The notes: generated by a model not told the origin, from the letters alone. A stretch of DNA of 64,000 nucleotides from Loktanella atrilutea (GCF_900128995.1 NZ_FQUE01000010.1:62001-126000), one strand, 5' to 3'. Positions 9,515-19,252 are shown, counted from the stretch's first letter. Made by a program: numbers and translations.

Positions 9515-10312
9515 CTACTGCTGGACCTGCAGAGTGACAATCAGCGATTCGTCCCCCGGTCCCATCCGCACGCCCTGAATCGGCGCGGCATCCCGCGCAT
9601 CCCGCCCGATAGCGATCCGGACATAGCGCATGTCGGGGCTGATCCCGTTGCTGACGTCGAAGCCGACCCAGCCCAGCGTGGGCAGATGCACCTCGGCCCA
9701 GGCGTGGCTGGCATCCTGATCGATGCGGTCGTCCAGCAGCAGATAGCCCGAGACGTAGCGTGCCGGCATCCCCGCCGCCCGCGCCGCCGCGATCATGATG
9801 TGCGCGTGGTCCTGACAGACTCCCGCCCCACCGGCGAGCGCCTCGTCCGCCGTCGTTTCTGTGTAGGTCTGGCCGGTGGCGTAGGGCACGGCGTTCAGGA
9901 TGGCGGCAGAGGTCCCATGCAGGTCGCGCAGCGGATTGTCCGACGTCTTCAGCGGCCTGGCCAGCGCCCGGATCGCCTTGCTGGGTTCGGTCAGCCGGGT
10001 CTGCTGGGTGAAATGCCACAGCGGCGCAGCGCCATAGACCTTGCCCATGACGCCCGCCTTGTCCTGCGTGCGCACGGTGCCGCTGGCCGTGACCTTCAGC
10101 TCTGTGGCGCCGCGGGTCGTGTTCACCAGATCCATGATGTTGCCGTGGTGGTCGTCGCAGGTCAGCTCCACCACGCCGCCCTCGACCTCCAGCGACCAGT
10201 CCAGCACGGTCTGCATCACATTGGACTGCGGCCTCAGGTGCAGCCGCTGCAAGGCATAGCTGACCGGCTGATCGTAGGCATAGGTCGTGGTGTGGGTGAT
10301 GCGCAGATCCAA
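9515..10312 (-). CDS. Transglutaminase-like cysteine peptidase, Anbu operon copy 1
   Basis: 265 residues: an N-terminal beta-rich domain (about 1-95, with HTTTYAYDQPV) and a transglutaminase core. The predicted triad is Cys166 (GAGVCQDHAH), His203 (ASHAWAEV) and Asp219 (GWVGFDVSN). Bacterial members are mostly peptidases or amidases rather than crosslinkers. It starts 9 bases after the alpha-E gene and ends 30 bases before the Anbu start, so the genes are co-transcribed. It probably processes the peptide product of the ATP-grasp/alpha-E pair; that is inference. Confidence 0.9.
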   Translation of the reverse strand: MDLRITHTTTYAYDQPVSYALQRLHLRPQSNVMQTVLDWSLEVEGGVVELTCDDHHGNIMDLVNTTRGATELKVTASGTVRTQDKAGVMGKVYGAAPLWHFTQQTRLTEPSKAIRALARPLKTSDNPLRDLHGTSAAILNAVPYATGQTYTETTADEALAGGAGVCQDHAHIMIAAARAAGMPARYVSGYLLLDDRIDQDASHAWAEVHLPTLGWVGFDVSNGISPDMRYVRIAIGRDARDAAPIQGVRMGPGDESLIVTLQVQQ

Positions 10313-10321
10313 GGCTCTATC

Positions 10322-11263
10322 CTAGTTGTAAAACTTGTAGTCGCGCTCGATCAGCAGGCCCAGCGCGTTGTTGTCGTGGATGAAGCCGGTGATGAACTCG
10401 TGCAGACCCTCGTCGAAGATCGACTTGATGTCGCGCTCGCGCAGGTTCTTCAGCATCTGGTCGGCGTGGTCGTGGCAGGCATGCCGCTCGCCGTACTCCT
10501 CGGCCAGATAGTTCAGGTTCTCGACCGTCGTCTTCATCGAGAAAACCAGCGACCGGGGCAGGCGGGGGTCGAGGATCAGGAACCGCGCGACGCTCGACGC
10601 GGTCATGTCTTCCTCGTCCAGCCAGCGGAAGGCCCGGTGCGCCGAGACCGAGCGCAGGATCGTTTCCCACTGCACGTTGTCCAGCGACGAGCCGACGAAA
10701 CTGGTGGACGGCAGCAGCGTGTAATACTTGACGTCGATGATCCGCGCCACGTTGTCGGCGCGCTCGATGAAGGTGCCGATGCGGGCGAAGTCGTAGATGT
10801 CGTTGCGCAGCATCGTGCCATGCAACGCACCGCGCACCAGCGCCGATTGCGACCGGATCACATCCAGCACGCGGGGCAGGTCGGTTTCCTTGATCGGCCG
10901 CTTCAGCAGCTCCTGCATGGTCATCCAGTTGTCGTTCACCGCGGTCCAGACCTCGACCGTCAGCGCGGTCCGGACAAGGCGCGCGTTGTCCCGCGCCGAT
11001 TTGATGACGGAATAGACCGAGGACGCGTTGTCCTTGTCGCGCAGCAGGTAGTCGATGACATTTGCGGCGGTGAAATCGTTGTGCTTCTTGCGGTAATGGT
11101 CACAGACACCGGCCGTCGTCACCACGGATTCCCATTCGCTGGACGAATCCTGGCTGCGGGTCAGGGCGATGCGAAATCCGGCCTCGACCAGACGTGCGGT
11201 GTTTTCGGCGCGTTCGAGGAAGCGGAACATCCAGAACAGGCCACCGGCGGTTTTTCCCAGCAT
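10322..11263 (-). CDS. Alpha-E domain protein
   Basis: A 313-residue, mostly alpha-helical protein of the alpha-E (DUF403) family. It starts MLGKTAGGLFWMFRFLERAE, with the family's conserved N-terminal W-FRFLERAENTARLVE-type segment. The biochemical role is not established. Family genes nearly always sit next to circularly permuted ATP-grasp and transglutaminase genes, as here, where only three bases separate it from the ATP-grasp stop. It is presumably a partner or substrate-binding subunit of the ligase. Confidence 0.9.
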   Translation of the reverse strand: MLGKTAGGLFWMFRFLERAENTARLVEAGFRIALTRSQDSSSEWESVVTTAGVCDHYRKKHNDFTAANVIDYLLRDKDNASSVYSVIKSARDNARLVRTALTVEVWTAVNDNWMTMQELLKRPIKETDLPRVLDVIRSQSALVRGALHGTMLRNDIYDFARIGTFIERADNVARIIDVKYYTLLPSTSFVGSSLDNVQWETILRSVSAHRAFRWLDEEDMTASSVARFLILDPRLPRSLVFSMKTTVENLNYLAEEYGERHACHDHADQMLKNLRERDIKSIFDEGLHEFITGFIHDNNALGLLIERDYKFYN

Positions 11264-11266
11264 GGT

Positions 11267-12694
11267 CTAGTCCTCCAGCACCCAGGTATCCTTGGTGCCG
11301 CCTCCCTGGCTGGAGTTCACGACAAGCGATCCCTCGGTCAGCGCCACGCGGGTCAACCCGCCAGGCGTGATGTTGATGCCCTCCGGGCTGACCAGCACAT
11401 AGGGGCGCAGGTCGACGTGGCGCGGGGCGAGGCCCTTCTTGACGAAGATCGGCACTGTCGACAGCGACAGCGTCGGCTGCGCGATGTAGTTGCCGGGCCG
11501 CGCGCGCAGCTTGTCGGCAAAATCGGCCAGCTCCTTCTTGCTGGCGGCGGGGCCGACCAGCATCCCGTAGCCGCCTGACCCGTGAACCTCTTTCACGACG
11601 AGGTCGGCAAGGTTGTCGAGCACATACTTCAGGCTGTCCGCCTCGCCGCAGCGGTGCGTTTCCACGTTCTTCAGGATCGCCTTCTCACCGGTGTAGAATT
11701 CCACGATGTCAGGCATGTAGCTGTAGATCGCCTTGTCGTCGGCGACGCCGGTGCCCGGCGCATTGGCGATCGTGATGTTGCCGGCCCGGTAGACGTCCAT
11801 GATGCCGGGCACGCCCAGCATCGACTTGGGGTTGAAGGTCAGCGGATCGAGGTATTCGTCGTCGATCCGGCGGTAGATCACGTCGATCTGCTTGTAGCCG
11901 CGGGTCGTGCGCATCGCGATATGGCCGTCGACCACACGCAGGTCGTGGCCTTCCACCAGTTCCGCCCCCATCTGGTCTGCAAGGAACGAGTGTTCGTAAT
12001 AGGCGGAATTGTAGATGCCCGGTGTCAGGACTGCGATGACCGGCTTGCCGTTGCAGGACTGCGGCGCCGTGGCCGCCAGCGACCGGCGCAGGTTCTTGGG
12101 ATAGTCACTGACCGGCTGCACCTTGATCCGGCTGAAGAGTTCCGGGAACATCTGCAGCATCGTCTCGCGGTTTTCGAGCATGTAGCTGACGCCCGACGGC
12201 GTGCGGGCGTTGTCCTCCAGCACGAAGAAATCATCCTCTCCGGTGCGGACGATGTCGGTGCCGACGATATGGGTGTATATGTTGCCGGGGGGCGAGAAGC
12301 CCATCATCTGCGGCAGGAACGCCTCGTTCCGGGCGATCAGGTCGACAGGGACGCGCCCGGCCTTCAGGATTTCCTGCCGGTTGTAGATGTCGTGCAGGAA
12401 CGCATTGATCGCACGGACCCGCTGCTCGATCCCGCGTGACAGCTTGTTCCATTCGCGGCCGCTGATGATGCGCGGAACAAGATCGAATGGAATCAACCGT
12501 TCTTGCGCGGCCACCTGGCCATAGACGTTGAACGTGATGCCGGTCCGCCGAAAAAACGCCTCGGCCTCTTTCGACTTGCGCGCGAACCGTCCCGCGGGCT
12601 GTTCGTCGAACCAGCGCTTGTAACTGTCGTAGGGGCTGCGCACCGCGTCGTCGCCGACCCGCATCTCGTCGAAGTGTTCTGGTTTTGTGTTCAT
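11267..12694 (-). CDS. Circularly permuted type-2 ATP-grasp protein
   Basis: A predicted ATP-dependent carboxylate-amine/thiol ligase (DUF404/DUF407) of 475 residues, starting MNTKPEHFDEMRVG. Family segments include YDSYKRWF, FRRTGITFNVYG, VLEDNARTPSGVSYMLENRE and VVKEVHGSGGYGMLVGP, the last probably contacting nucleotide. A TTG at 12754 would add 20 residues and lies three bases beyond the upstream stop. ATG 12694 is preferred because homologues begin close to the FDEM motif, although its upstream sequence lacks a good ribosome site. It lies between a transglutaminase-like gene and the alpha-E gene in the Anbu operon. Confidence 0.9.
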   Translation of the reverse strand: MNTKPEHFDEMRVGDDAVRSPYDSYKRWFDEQPAGRFARKSKEAEAFFRRTGITFNVYGQVAAQERLIPFDLVPRIISGREWNKLSRGIEQRVRAINAFLHDIYNRQEILKAGRVPVDLIARNEAFLPQMMGFSPPGNIYTHIVGTDIVRTGEDDFFVLEDNARTPSGVSYMLENRETMLQMFPELFSRIKVQPVSDYPKNLRRSLAATAPQSCNGKPVIAVLTPGIYNSAYYEHSFLADQMGAELVEGHDLRVVDGHIAMRTTRGYKQIDVIYRRIDDEYLDPLTFNPKSMLGVPGIMDVYRAGNITIANAPGTGVADDKAIYSYMPDIVEFYTGEKAILKNVETHRCGEADSLKYVLDNLADLVVKEVHGSGGYGMLVGPAASKKELADFADKLRARPGNYIAQPTLSLSTVPIFVKKGLAPRHVDLRPYVLVSPEGINITPGGLTRVALTEGSLVVNSSQGGGTKDTWVLED

Positions 12695-12756
12695 ATCAGG
12701 GAGGTTAGCGCTTTCTGACTGATCTGCAAATAATTCAGGCAGAAATCTGTGCAACG

Positions 12757-13542
12757 CTACCCTGCAGTGACAGATACCGCCTGTTCATTCAGCGTCGCCG
12801 TTCCGAAGGCGGTCAAAAAAGCGACGTCGGCCGCATCGCGGCCCACACCGACCACGACCATCCGATCCGGCGTCGTCATGCCGGTCGGGTCGATCAGGTG
12901 CCATCCGCCGTTCAGGTAAACCTCTGCCACCGCATGGAAATCCGGCGGAGAAACATCGGGGCTGTAGACGCTGGCGATGCGCGCGGGAATGGCGCTCGAC
13001 CGGCAGAAGGCGATCAGCAGATGTGCGTAGTCGCGACAGACGCCGCGCCGTGCCGCAAAGGTGTCCTTGGCGGTCGTGTCGCTGTCGCTGCTGTCGTTGT
13101 CGTAGGTCAGATTGTCGGTGATCCATTTCGACATGGCCAGCACCTTGGCGCCGCCCGACAGCTGCCCGAAAGTCTCGGCCAGGAAATCGGCGAAGGCATC
13201 GGCCGTGCAGTAGCGCGAGGCCATCAGATATTTGATGGTCGGCGCGTTAAGCTGATAGAGCGGCGTTTCCTGCAACGTGTCCATCCGTGCGACGAACCGG
13301 TTGACGCTGACCTGCGCCGAATAGGTCAGGATCAGGTCGCCGTTCGTTTCCAGCCAGATGCGGTTGCCGATACCTTCCTCGGCCGGCATGTCGCGGAACG
13401 ATCGGTAGGCCGCGATCTCGGTATTTTCCCAGGTCACGGTCTGGCTGGCGTCGGTCATGGCGCGGATCTGCAGCAGCAAGGTGCAGGGCTGCGGCACGCC
13501 GTAGTTCAAACGCACGGTGATCTGGCTGTCCAAGTCGTTCAT
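12757..13542 (-). CDS. Transglutaminase-like protein, Anbu operon copy 2
   Basis: 261 residues with the same two-part layout as the copy at 9515 but a clearly divergent sequence. The predicted triad is Cys169 (RRGVCRDYAH), His203 (DFHAVAEV) and Asp218 (GWHLIDPTG). An acidic Asp/Ser-rich insert (DNDSSDSD) precedes the catalytic Cys. The open frame runs on into ureG; ATG 13542 (MNDLDSQITVRLNYGV) is chosen because the N-terminal domain begins there. It heads the Anbu operon, 55 bases after ureG, and could be read through from the urease genes. Confidence 0.88.
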   Translation of the reverse strand: MNDLDSQITVRLNYGVPQPCTLLLQIRAMTDASQTVTWENTEIAAYRSFRDMPAEEGIGNRIWLETNGDLILTYSAQVSVNRFVARMDTLQETPLYQLNAPTIKYLMASRYCTADAFADFLAETFGQLSGGAKVLAMSKWITDNLTYDNDSSDSDTTAKDTFAARRGVCRDYAHLLIAFCRSSAIPARIASVYSPDVSPPDFHAVAEVYLNGGWHLIDPTGMTTPDRMVVVGVGRDAADVAFLTAFGTATLNEQAVSVTAG

Positions 13543-13597
13543 CCTGTCTGGAATTGTCGCCTGTCCCCGGTCCGGGGGCGATGTCCTGCGTCCTATG

Positions 13598-14218
13598 TCA
13601 CACCAGTTCCAACCCGCCAAGGCCCGCGATGCGGGCCACGATGGGGTCCAGCCCCTGATCGTGACGCAGCGCGGTAAAGCACACGGTGCCGTCGCCGCGC
13701 ATCCGCGCCGCATCCCGCGCCATGACGTCGAGTGACGCACCCACATGCGGCGCAAGGTCGGTCTTGTTGATGACGAGGATGTCGGACCGCGTGATCGCAG
13801 GCCCGCCCTTGCGGGGAATCTCCTCGCCCGCCGCCACGTCGATGACGTAGATCGTGAGATCGGCCAGTTCCGGGCTGAATGTCGCCGACAGGTTGTCGCC
13901 GCCGCTTTCGATCAGCACCACGTCAAGGTCCGGATGGCGCGACCGCATCTCGGCCACGGCGGCGAGGTTGATGCTGGCATCCTCGCGGATCGCCGTGTGG
14001 GGGCAGCCGCCGGTTTCGACGCCGATGATGCGGTCCTGCGGGAGAATCTGCATTCGCATCAGCGCCTCCGCATCCTCTTGCGTATAGATGTCGTTGGTGA
14101 TGACTCCGATCGACAGCTGGTCCTTCATGCGTTGCGCAAGCTTTGCGGTCAGGGTCGTCTTGCCGGCGCCGACGGGGCCGCCGATCCCGATGCGCAGGGG
14201 GCCGTGTGGGGATGTCAT
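13598..14218 (-). CDS. ureG: Urease accessory GTPase UreG
   Basis: A SIMIBI-class GTPase that drives nickel delivery to apo-urease with UreD and UreF. In 206 residues it carries the P-loop GGPVGAGKT near the N-terminus, the nickel-site motif GGCPH, the family motif [15 protein letters not shown], and NKTD for guanine recognition. The start ATG overlaps the ureF stop (ATGA). It is the last gene of the urease operon. Confidence 0.97.
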   Translation of the reverse strand: MTSPHGPLRIGIGGPVGAGKTTLTAKLAQRMKDQLSIGVITNDIYTQEDAEALMRMQILPQDRIIGVETGGCPHTAIREDASINLAAVAEMRSRHPDLDVVLIESGGDNLSATFSPELADLTIYVIDVAAGEEIPRKGGPAITRSDILVINKTDLAPHVGASLDVMARDAARMRGDGTVCFTALRHDQGLDPIVARIAGLGGLELV

Positions 14219-14850
14219 GAGCGAAAGATCCTCGGTTGCAGGGTTTCGTGGCGCATCGACGCGATCTCGGCCATGAAGGCGCTGCTGCCGATGTCGTCGA
14301 GCGTCTGCGTCAGCGCCGCTGCCGCAAGCGTCGCACACAGGGGCGCCACCGCGGCCAGCACGCGCTGGGCCTGCACCTGTCCCAGCGGCATCGCGCGCTG
14401 GGCGGCGGACACGAGGCCGGCGGCGAAGGCATGCAGATAAGCCTGAAGCACCTGTTCCAAGGCCATCCCCCGCGCCCGCGCCGCCGCCCCGACCGCGACG
14501 GGCAGCGACAGCGGCGGCAGGTCAAGGTTCCATACGGCATTGACGGTGGTGCAGAAGGCCTCGCCCTGAGCGGTGGTTTCCAGCAGCCGCTCCCGCGATG
14601 CGGCGAGCGCCCGAGCCAAGGCGTCGACCTCCGCCGGTCGGTCGCCCCGATAGCCTTCCGCCAGCAGGATGGCATCGTTGCGCCCCGCGCCGTCGGTCAG
14701 AACCGTCGTCAGCCAGTCCTGCAAGTCGTCCGCCGTCGTGACCGCACCATCTGCGACCGCCTGCTCCAGCCCATGGGAATACCCGAAGGTGCCCAGCGGA
14801 AAGCCGGGCGACAGCCACTGCATCAGGGTCAGCAGGCCGTCAGTGGGCAT
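14215..14850 (-). CDS. ureF: Urease accessory protein UreF
   Basis: An all-helical accessory protein that bridges UreD and UreG during urease activation. The segment [24 protein letters not shown] at the N-terminus is the UreF signature, and it ends [16 protein letters not shown] chose ATG 14850 (MPTDGLL) because homologues start a few residues before the signature. An in-frame ATG at 14874 would add eight residues. It overlaps ureE by 11 bases and ureG by 4. Confidence 0.94.
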   Translation of the reverse strand: MPTDGLLTLMQWLSPGFPLGTFGYSHGLEQAVADGAVTTADDLQDWLTTVLTDGAGRNDAILLAEGYRGDRPAEVDALARALAASRERLLETTAQGEAFCTTVNAVWNLDLPPLSLPVAVGAAARARGMALEQVLQAYLHAFAAGLVSAAQRAMPLGQVQAQRVLAAVAPLCATLAAAALTQTLDDIGSSAFMAEIASMRHETLQPRIFRS

Positions 14851-15286
14851 GGGGCAGGGTGCGGCCGTGGCCATAGGCGCCGCCTTCGGGGACGAAGGGG
14901 GCCTCCACGTCCTCCACCTGCGCGCCAAGATGATCGGCCAGCATGTGGCCGATGACCGGATCGCGCAGGATCAGCAGATGATCGCCCGCGAACTGGCAGG
15001 GCATGTGGCGGTTGCCGATGTGCCAGGCCAGCCGGGCCAGATCGCCCGCGACGCGGTAAAGAGGTTCCGCCGCCGCCGTCACGCGGACATGCCGCCCGTC
15101 GTCGAGCACCAGAAGATCGCCGTCGTTCAAAGAGGTCGTCTGTTGCAGGTCGACCAGAAAAGCGGTGCCGCCGTCGCTGGTCAGCACCCTGCGCCGCATC
15201 AGGCGCTGGTCGTAGGTCAGCGCGCAGGTGTCGAACACCGGCGCGCTGTGATCGTGTATGACGTGATGGACAACGGGCTGCGTCAT
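14840..15286 (-). CDS. ureE: Urease accessory nickel metallochaperone UreE
   Basis: 148 residues with the UreE beta-barrel N-domain (LTYDQRLMRRRVLTSDGG) and the metal-binding C-domain containing WHIGNRHMPCQF. The tail is short and only modestly His-rich ([11 protein letters not shown]), unlike the long poly-His tails of enteric UreE. It starts 31 bases after a DUF1127 gene inserted between ureC and ureE. Confidence 0.94.
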   Translation of the reverse strand: MTQPVVHHVIHDHSAPVFDTCALTYDQRLMRRRVLTSDGGTAFLVDLQQTTSLNDGDLLVLDDGRHVRVTAAAEPLYRVAGDLARLAWHIGNRHMPCQFAGDHLLILRDPVIGHMLADHLGAQVEDVEAPFVPEGGAYGHGRTLPHAH

Positions 15287-15317
15287 GCGCTGGCCCCGCC
15301 CGTCCGCGTCGAAAAGG

Positions 15318-15542
15318 TCAGACGTAGAACAGGTCGCGAAAGACGTGGTGCACGATCCGGTCGCGCCGGATGCCCATCTTGGCGAGCTCTGCGTCGGTCT
15401 TCGCTTCCAGAGCCTGGATTTGACCCATCCGCGACCGACGCTCCATATAGGCGTTCATGCCCTGACCGATCGTGGCGAAGAAGGCATCGACCTTCTCGCG
15501 GATTGCGACGTTGCGCGGTGCGTTGAGTGTTTGCGTAGCCAT
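15318..15542 (-). CDS. DUF1127 small basic protein within the urease operon
   Basis: 74 residues. The C-terminal half (LEAKTDAELAKMGIRRDRIVHHVFRDLFYV) matches the DUF1127 pattern of a short Arg/His-rich helix pair ending in an aromatic residue. Small DUF1127 proteins in alphaproteobacteria have been linked to RNA metabolism and phosphate or stress responses; no role in urease is known. It sits between ureC and ureE with a 120-base leader that contains a candidate promoter and inverted repeat, so it may have its own transcript. Confidence 0.85.
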   Translation of the reverse strand: MATQTLNAPRNVAIREKVDAFFATIGQGMNAYMERRSRMGQIQALEAKTDAELAKMGIRRDRIVHHVFRDLFYV

Positions 15543-15612
15543 TGGAAACCTTATCTGCGGCCCTTGCCGCCGTGGTGAATATCAGGTCTCCTCCCTTGCC
15601 ACCGAATATAAG

Positions 15613-15627
15613 GTCAGCACTGCTGAC
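15613..15627. promoter_or_regulatory. Inverted repeat upstream of the DUF1127 gene
   Basis: A perfect 7-base inverted repeat with one central base, GTCAGCA-C-TGCTGAC, lies 70 bases before the DUF1127 start. On the minus strand it falls between a TTTGTA (-35-like) and a TATATT (-10-like) sequence, the classic position for a repressor operator. The binding protein is unknown. Confidence 0.4.
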
Positions 15628-15662
15628 TACAAATGCGTTCTGCGCAACCCTGCTGCCCATCT

Positions 15663-17372
15663 TCAGAACAGGAAGTAGCGCTGGGCCATCGGCAGCACCT
15701 CGGCCGGCTGGCAGGTCAGCAGTTCGCCGTCGGCGCGCACCTCGTAGGTTTCCGGGTCCACTTCGATCTGCGGCAGGGCGTCGTTCAGGATCAGGTCGCG
15801 TTTGCCGATGTTCCGGGTGTTCCTGACCGCGACCGTCTCCTTCGACAGCCCGAGGGTGCCGCGAATGTCCGCCGCCTGCGCCGCCTCGGATACGAAACTG
15901 ACGCTGCCGTGGCGCAACGATCCCCCATAAGCCCCGAACATGGGCCGCGAATAGACCGGCTGCGGCGTGGGAATGGAGGCGTTGGGATCGCCCATCTGGG
16001 CAACGACGATTGACCCGCCCAGCAGCACCATCTCCGGCTTCACGCCGAAGAAGGCCGGGTTCCACAGAACCAGATCGGCGCGCTTGCCTTCCGTGATGGA
16101 GCCCAGCTCATGGCTCACGCCATGCGCAATCGCGGGGTTGATCGTGTATTTCGCGATGTAGCGGCGAACACGGAAATTATCGTTGTCGCCGGTCTCCTCA
16201 GCCAGACGCCCGCGCTGCTTCTTCATCTTGTCGGCGGTCTGCCATGTGCGGATCAGCACCTCGCCCACGCGACCCATCGCCTGACTGTCGCTGGCGATGA
16301 TGCTGAACGCGCCCATGTCGTGCAGGATGTCCTCGGCGGCAATGGTCTCGCGCCGGATGCGACTTTCGGCAAAGGCCACGTCCTCGGGGATCGACTTGTC
16401 AAGGTGGTGGCACACCATAAGCATGTCGAGGTGCTCCTCGATCGTGTTCACGGTAAAGGGCCGCGTCGGGTTGGTGGACGACGGCAGGACGAACTCCTCG
16501 CCGCAGATCTTGATGATGTCCGGCGCATGGCCGCCGCCCGCGCCTTCGGTGTGGAAGGCGTGGATCGTGCGGCCCTTCATCGCCTTCACCGTATGCTCGA
16601 CGAAGCCGGATTCGTTCAGCGTGTCGGTGTGGATCATCACCTGCACGTCCATGTCGTCGGCGACCGAGAGGCAGCAGTCGATGGCGGCGGGCGTGGTGCC
16701 CCAATCCTCGTGCAGCTTGAGCGAACAGGCCCCGGCCTTCACCATCTCGACCAGCGCGTCGGGCTGGCTGGCGTTGCCCTTGCCCGACAGGCCGATGTTC
16801 ATCGGGATGCCGTCAAAGGCCTGCAACATACGCCCGATGTGCCAGGAGCCCGGCGTGCAGGTCGTGGCCAGCGTGCCATGCGCCGGCCCGGTGCCGCCGC
16901 CGAAACAGGTGGTGACGCCCGAATGCAGCGAATCCTCCATCTGCTGCGGCGCGATGAAGTGGATGTGGCTGTCGAACCCGCCGGCGGTCAGGATGCGCCC
17001 TTCGCCGGCGATGATCTCCGTCCCCGGCCCGATGATGATGTCGACGCCCGGCTGCGTGTCCGGGTTGCCCGCCTTGCCGATCTTGTGGATGCGTCCGTCC
17101 TTCAGGGCGACGTCCGCCTTCCAGATGCCCGCGTGATCCACGATCAGCGCATTGGTGATGACCGTGTCGACGGCCCCGCCCGCGCGCGTGACCTGCGACT
17201 GCCCCATCCCGTCGCGGATCACCTTGCCGCCGCCGAACTTCACCTCTTCACCGTAGGTGGTCAGGTCGCGTTCGACCTCGATGATCAGGTCGGTGTCGGC
17301 AAGGCGCACCTTGTCCCCTGTCGTGGGTCCGAAGGTGGCGGCATAGTTCGCGCGGCTGATCAGGGCTGGCAT
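15663..17372 (-). CDS. ureC: Urease subunit alpha (catalytic)
   Basis: The 569-residue nickel amidohydrolase splits urea to ammonia and carbamate. Metal ligands are His136 and His138 ([10 protein letters not shown]) and the carbamylated lysine is Lys219 ([11 protein letters not shown]). The mobile flap motif [22 protein letters not shown] is intact. Length and motifs are normal for a functional enzyme. It begins four bases after the small gene at 17377 and ends 120 bases before the DUF1127 gene. Confidence 0.98.
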   Translation of the reverse strand: MPALISRANYAATFGPTTGDKVRLADTDLIIEVERDLTTYGEEVKFGGGKVIRDGMGQSQVTRAGGAVDTVITNALIVDHAGIWKADVALKDGRIHKIGKAGNPDTQPGVDIIIGPGTEIIAGEGRILTAGGFDSHIHFIAPQQMEDSLHSGVTTCFGGGTGPAHGTLATTCTPGSWHIGRMLQAFDGIPMNIGLSGKGNASQPDALVEMVKAGACSLKLHEDWGTTPAAIDCCLSVADDMDVQVMIHTDTLNESGFVEHTVKAMKGRTIHAFHTEGAGGGHAPDIIKICGEEFVLPSSTNPTRPFTVNTIEEHLDMLMVCHHLDKSIPEDVAFAESRIRRETIAAEDILHDMGAFSIIASDSQAMGRVGEVLIRTWQTADKMKKQRGRLAEETGDNDNFRVRRYIAKYTINPAIAHGVSHELGSITEGKRADLVLWNPAFFGVKPEMVLLGGSIVVAQMGDPNASIPTPQPVYSRPMFGAYGGSLRHGSVSFVSEAAQAADIRGTLGLSKETVAVRNTRNIGKRDLILNDALPQIEVDPETYEVRADGELLTCQPAEVLPMAQRYFLF

Positions 17373-17376
17373 CGGC

Positions 17377-17694
17377 TCACTTCATCAAGGTGGGGCCGCG
17401 CTTGCCAAGACGCTTGGCATTGGCGCGGGTTTTCTGGCGCAGGGGCTTCACAGCGGCATTGACGATCTCGTCGGGCCGTTTTCCCGTCATCGCCGCCAGC
17501 GCAGCACCCTGCACCGACTTTGCGATGGCTTCGGTCTTCTCGCTGACCATGCGGTCGTTTTCGGACTTGGTGACGGACCACAGGCCGCCCCAGCCCATCA
17601 TGCGCATGGCAATGACGCTCTGTGCCTCGGCCAGCATCATGCCGAGTTCCATATTCGTCCTGAACAATTCCAGCGGGGTCGCATTTCGGGCCAT
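17377..17694 (-). CDS. Small conserved protein between ureB and ureC (unknown function)
   Basis: 105 residues from ATG 17694, one base after the ureB stop, with GGGAG upstream. The protein is Met- and Ala-rich at the start ([26 protein letters not shown]) and has a strongly basic tail ([23 protein letters not shown]). The amphipathic helix suggests a phasin-like or membrane-surface protein. I recall similar rhodobacterial urease-operon genes carrying the label 'antifreeze protein', which the sequence does not justify. No catalytic motif is visible. Confidence 0.75.
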   Translation of the reverse strand: MARNATPLELFRTNMELGMMLAEAQSVIAMRMMGWGGLWSVTKSENDRMVSEKTEAIAKSVQGAALAAMTGKRPDEIVNAAVKPLRQKTRANAKRLGKRGPTLMK

Positions 17695-17695
17695 G

Positions 17696-18001
17696 TCACA
17701 ATTCTCCCATGACGGCTGCATTGAACCCATAGATATGCCGCCGCCCGCCGATTGCGATCAGGTTGACCTCGCGGCGTTGCCCGGGCTCGAACCGCACGGC
17801 GGACCCCGGGGCAACGTCCAGCCGCATCCCCCGCGCCGCAGCGCGGTCGAAATCCAGCGCCGGGTTCACTTCCGCAAAGTGATAGTGGCTGCCGACCTGC
17901 ACCGGCCGGTCGCCGGTGTTCGCCACCATCAGTGTGACCACCGCGGCGCCTGCGTTCAACGCGATCTCGCCGTCGGCCGGGAAGACTTCGCCTGGGATCA
18001 T
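17696..18001 (-). CDS. ureB: Urease subunit beta
   Basis: A 101-residue small structural subunit. It begins [13 protein letters not shown] and contains the family motif [18 protein letters not shown], with [15 protein letters not shown] near the end. It is separate from ureA, as is normal for three-subunit bacterial ureases. A copy of the GAGTATTT repeat lies in the 41-base gap after ureA. Confidence 0.97.
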   Translation of the reverse strand: MIPGEVFPADGEIALNAGAAVVTLMVANTGDRPVQVGSHYHFAEVNPALDFDRAAARGMRLDVAPGSAVRFEPGQRREVNLIAIGGRRHIYGFNAAVMGEL

Positions 18002-18013
18002 CGCGGACCTCCT

Positions 18014-18037
18014 GTCCTCGCTTTTTCAGAAATACTC
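18014..18037 (-). repeat. GAGTATTT repeat tail, copy 2 (ureA-ureB gap)
   Basis: On the minus strand this reads GAGTATTTCTGAAAAAGC then GAGGAC. It matches the copies at 25222 and 26617 apart from one or two bases. It lacks the GC hairpin of the other intergenic copies and lies in the sense orientation of the urease operon. Confidence 0.65.
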
Positions 18038-18042
18038 AAATT

Positions 18043-18345
<303 letters not shown>

Positions 18346-18346
18346 C

Positions 18347-19174
18347 TTACATCGTCCAGGTCGGGGGCAGGGGGCCGCGCAGGGCAGTCAGGATCGGGAT
18401 CAGCACGCGGCGCATGGCGAAACTGTCGCGCGCCAGCAGCCGGGCAAAGATCACGCCGTCGCGGATCAGGCTGACGCCGCCGGTCACGGGCATCAGGGCG
18501 CGCAGGGCGGCAAGGTGGCTTTCGGCCTCCGGCGCGACGAAGGTCACGCTGGCGACGCAGCCCGCATCGCCGCCGCACCACGCCGCGGCCATCCGGTCGG
18601 ACACGGCGCCGTCCAGCGCCACGGCGTCGGCAAAGATCAACGCGCCACCGCGGGTGACGCGCACATCGTCCTTCAGATGTCCCGCCGCGATCCGCTCGCC
18701 CATCAGGGCCCGGCCAAGCACGACGGTCTCGACCCCCAGAAACCGGGCATCCGCGGCCATGGCGACGTTCAGCCGGCGGTGCAGGCGGCAGCGGTCGAAC
18801 AGGATCGTCTCCTGCGGCAGCCAGTCAAGCCGCCCGCCCGACGCGATCGTGACATCCGTCCGCATCCGCGCGGTCTGCCCCGGCTGCGCCTTGTAGATCC
18901 GTTCCGCCGTCTGCGTCGTCAGGGTCAGCCGACTGTCCGCCCCGACCTCTGCCGCCAGTGCGAAGCGGTCGCCCCCCGTCACGCCACCGGCGGTGTTCAG
19001 CGTGACGGCCAGCAGGTCACGCCCCGCATGGCGCGGGAACATGGCCTTGGATGCGCCGGACTGCCGCAGCGTCCCCAGCCGGTTGCCATCACGCACGCCG
19101 ATCCGCAGCCCCCCCTGCGCCCGGGGCGTCAGGCGGTGCGGGTCGTCGACGGGATGGCGCAGCGTCAGGTTCAT
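18347..19174 (-). CDS. ureD: Urease accessory protein UreD
   Basis: A 275-residue scaffold protein that binds apo-urease and forms the nickel channel with UreF. UreD features include [24 protein letters not shown] and [13 protein letters not shown] 19174 ([15 protein letters not shown]) is chosen over the upstream ATG at 19240. It is the first gene of the urease operon. A rho-independent terminator of the upstream TAXI gene lies about 80 bases before its start, so ureD probably has its own promoter. Confidence 0.93.
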   Translation of the reverse strand: MNLTLRHPVDDPHRLTPRAQGGLRIGVRDGNRLGTLRQSGASKAMFPRHAGRDLLAVTLNTAGGVTGGDRFALAAEVGADSRLTLTTQTAERIYKAQPGQTARMRTDVTIASGGRLDWLPQETILFDRCRLHRRLNVAMAADARFLGVETVVLGRALMGERIAAGHLKDDVRVTRGGALIFADAVALDGAVSDRMAAAWCGGDAGCVASVTFVAPEAESHLAALRALMPVTGGVSLIRDGVIFARLLARDSFAMRRVLIPILTALRGPLPPTWTM

Positions 19175-19252
19175 GACCGAAGCTTGCCCAAACTTGGCGG
19201 ACCGAGGCAACAGCAGCACGCAAGACGGCCGGAGATTCATCTTCCACCGCCT

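Noticed and set aside
8741-11578. A 945-residue plus-strand open frame across the Anbu operon
   Set aside because: It runs antisense to four recognised genes and has the repetitive Arg/Gln/His composition of a shadow frame.
17377-17694. Naming the small urease-operon gene an antifreeze protein
   Set aside because: No ice-binding repeat or Thr-rich face is present.
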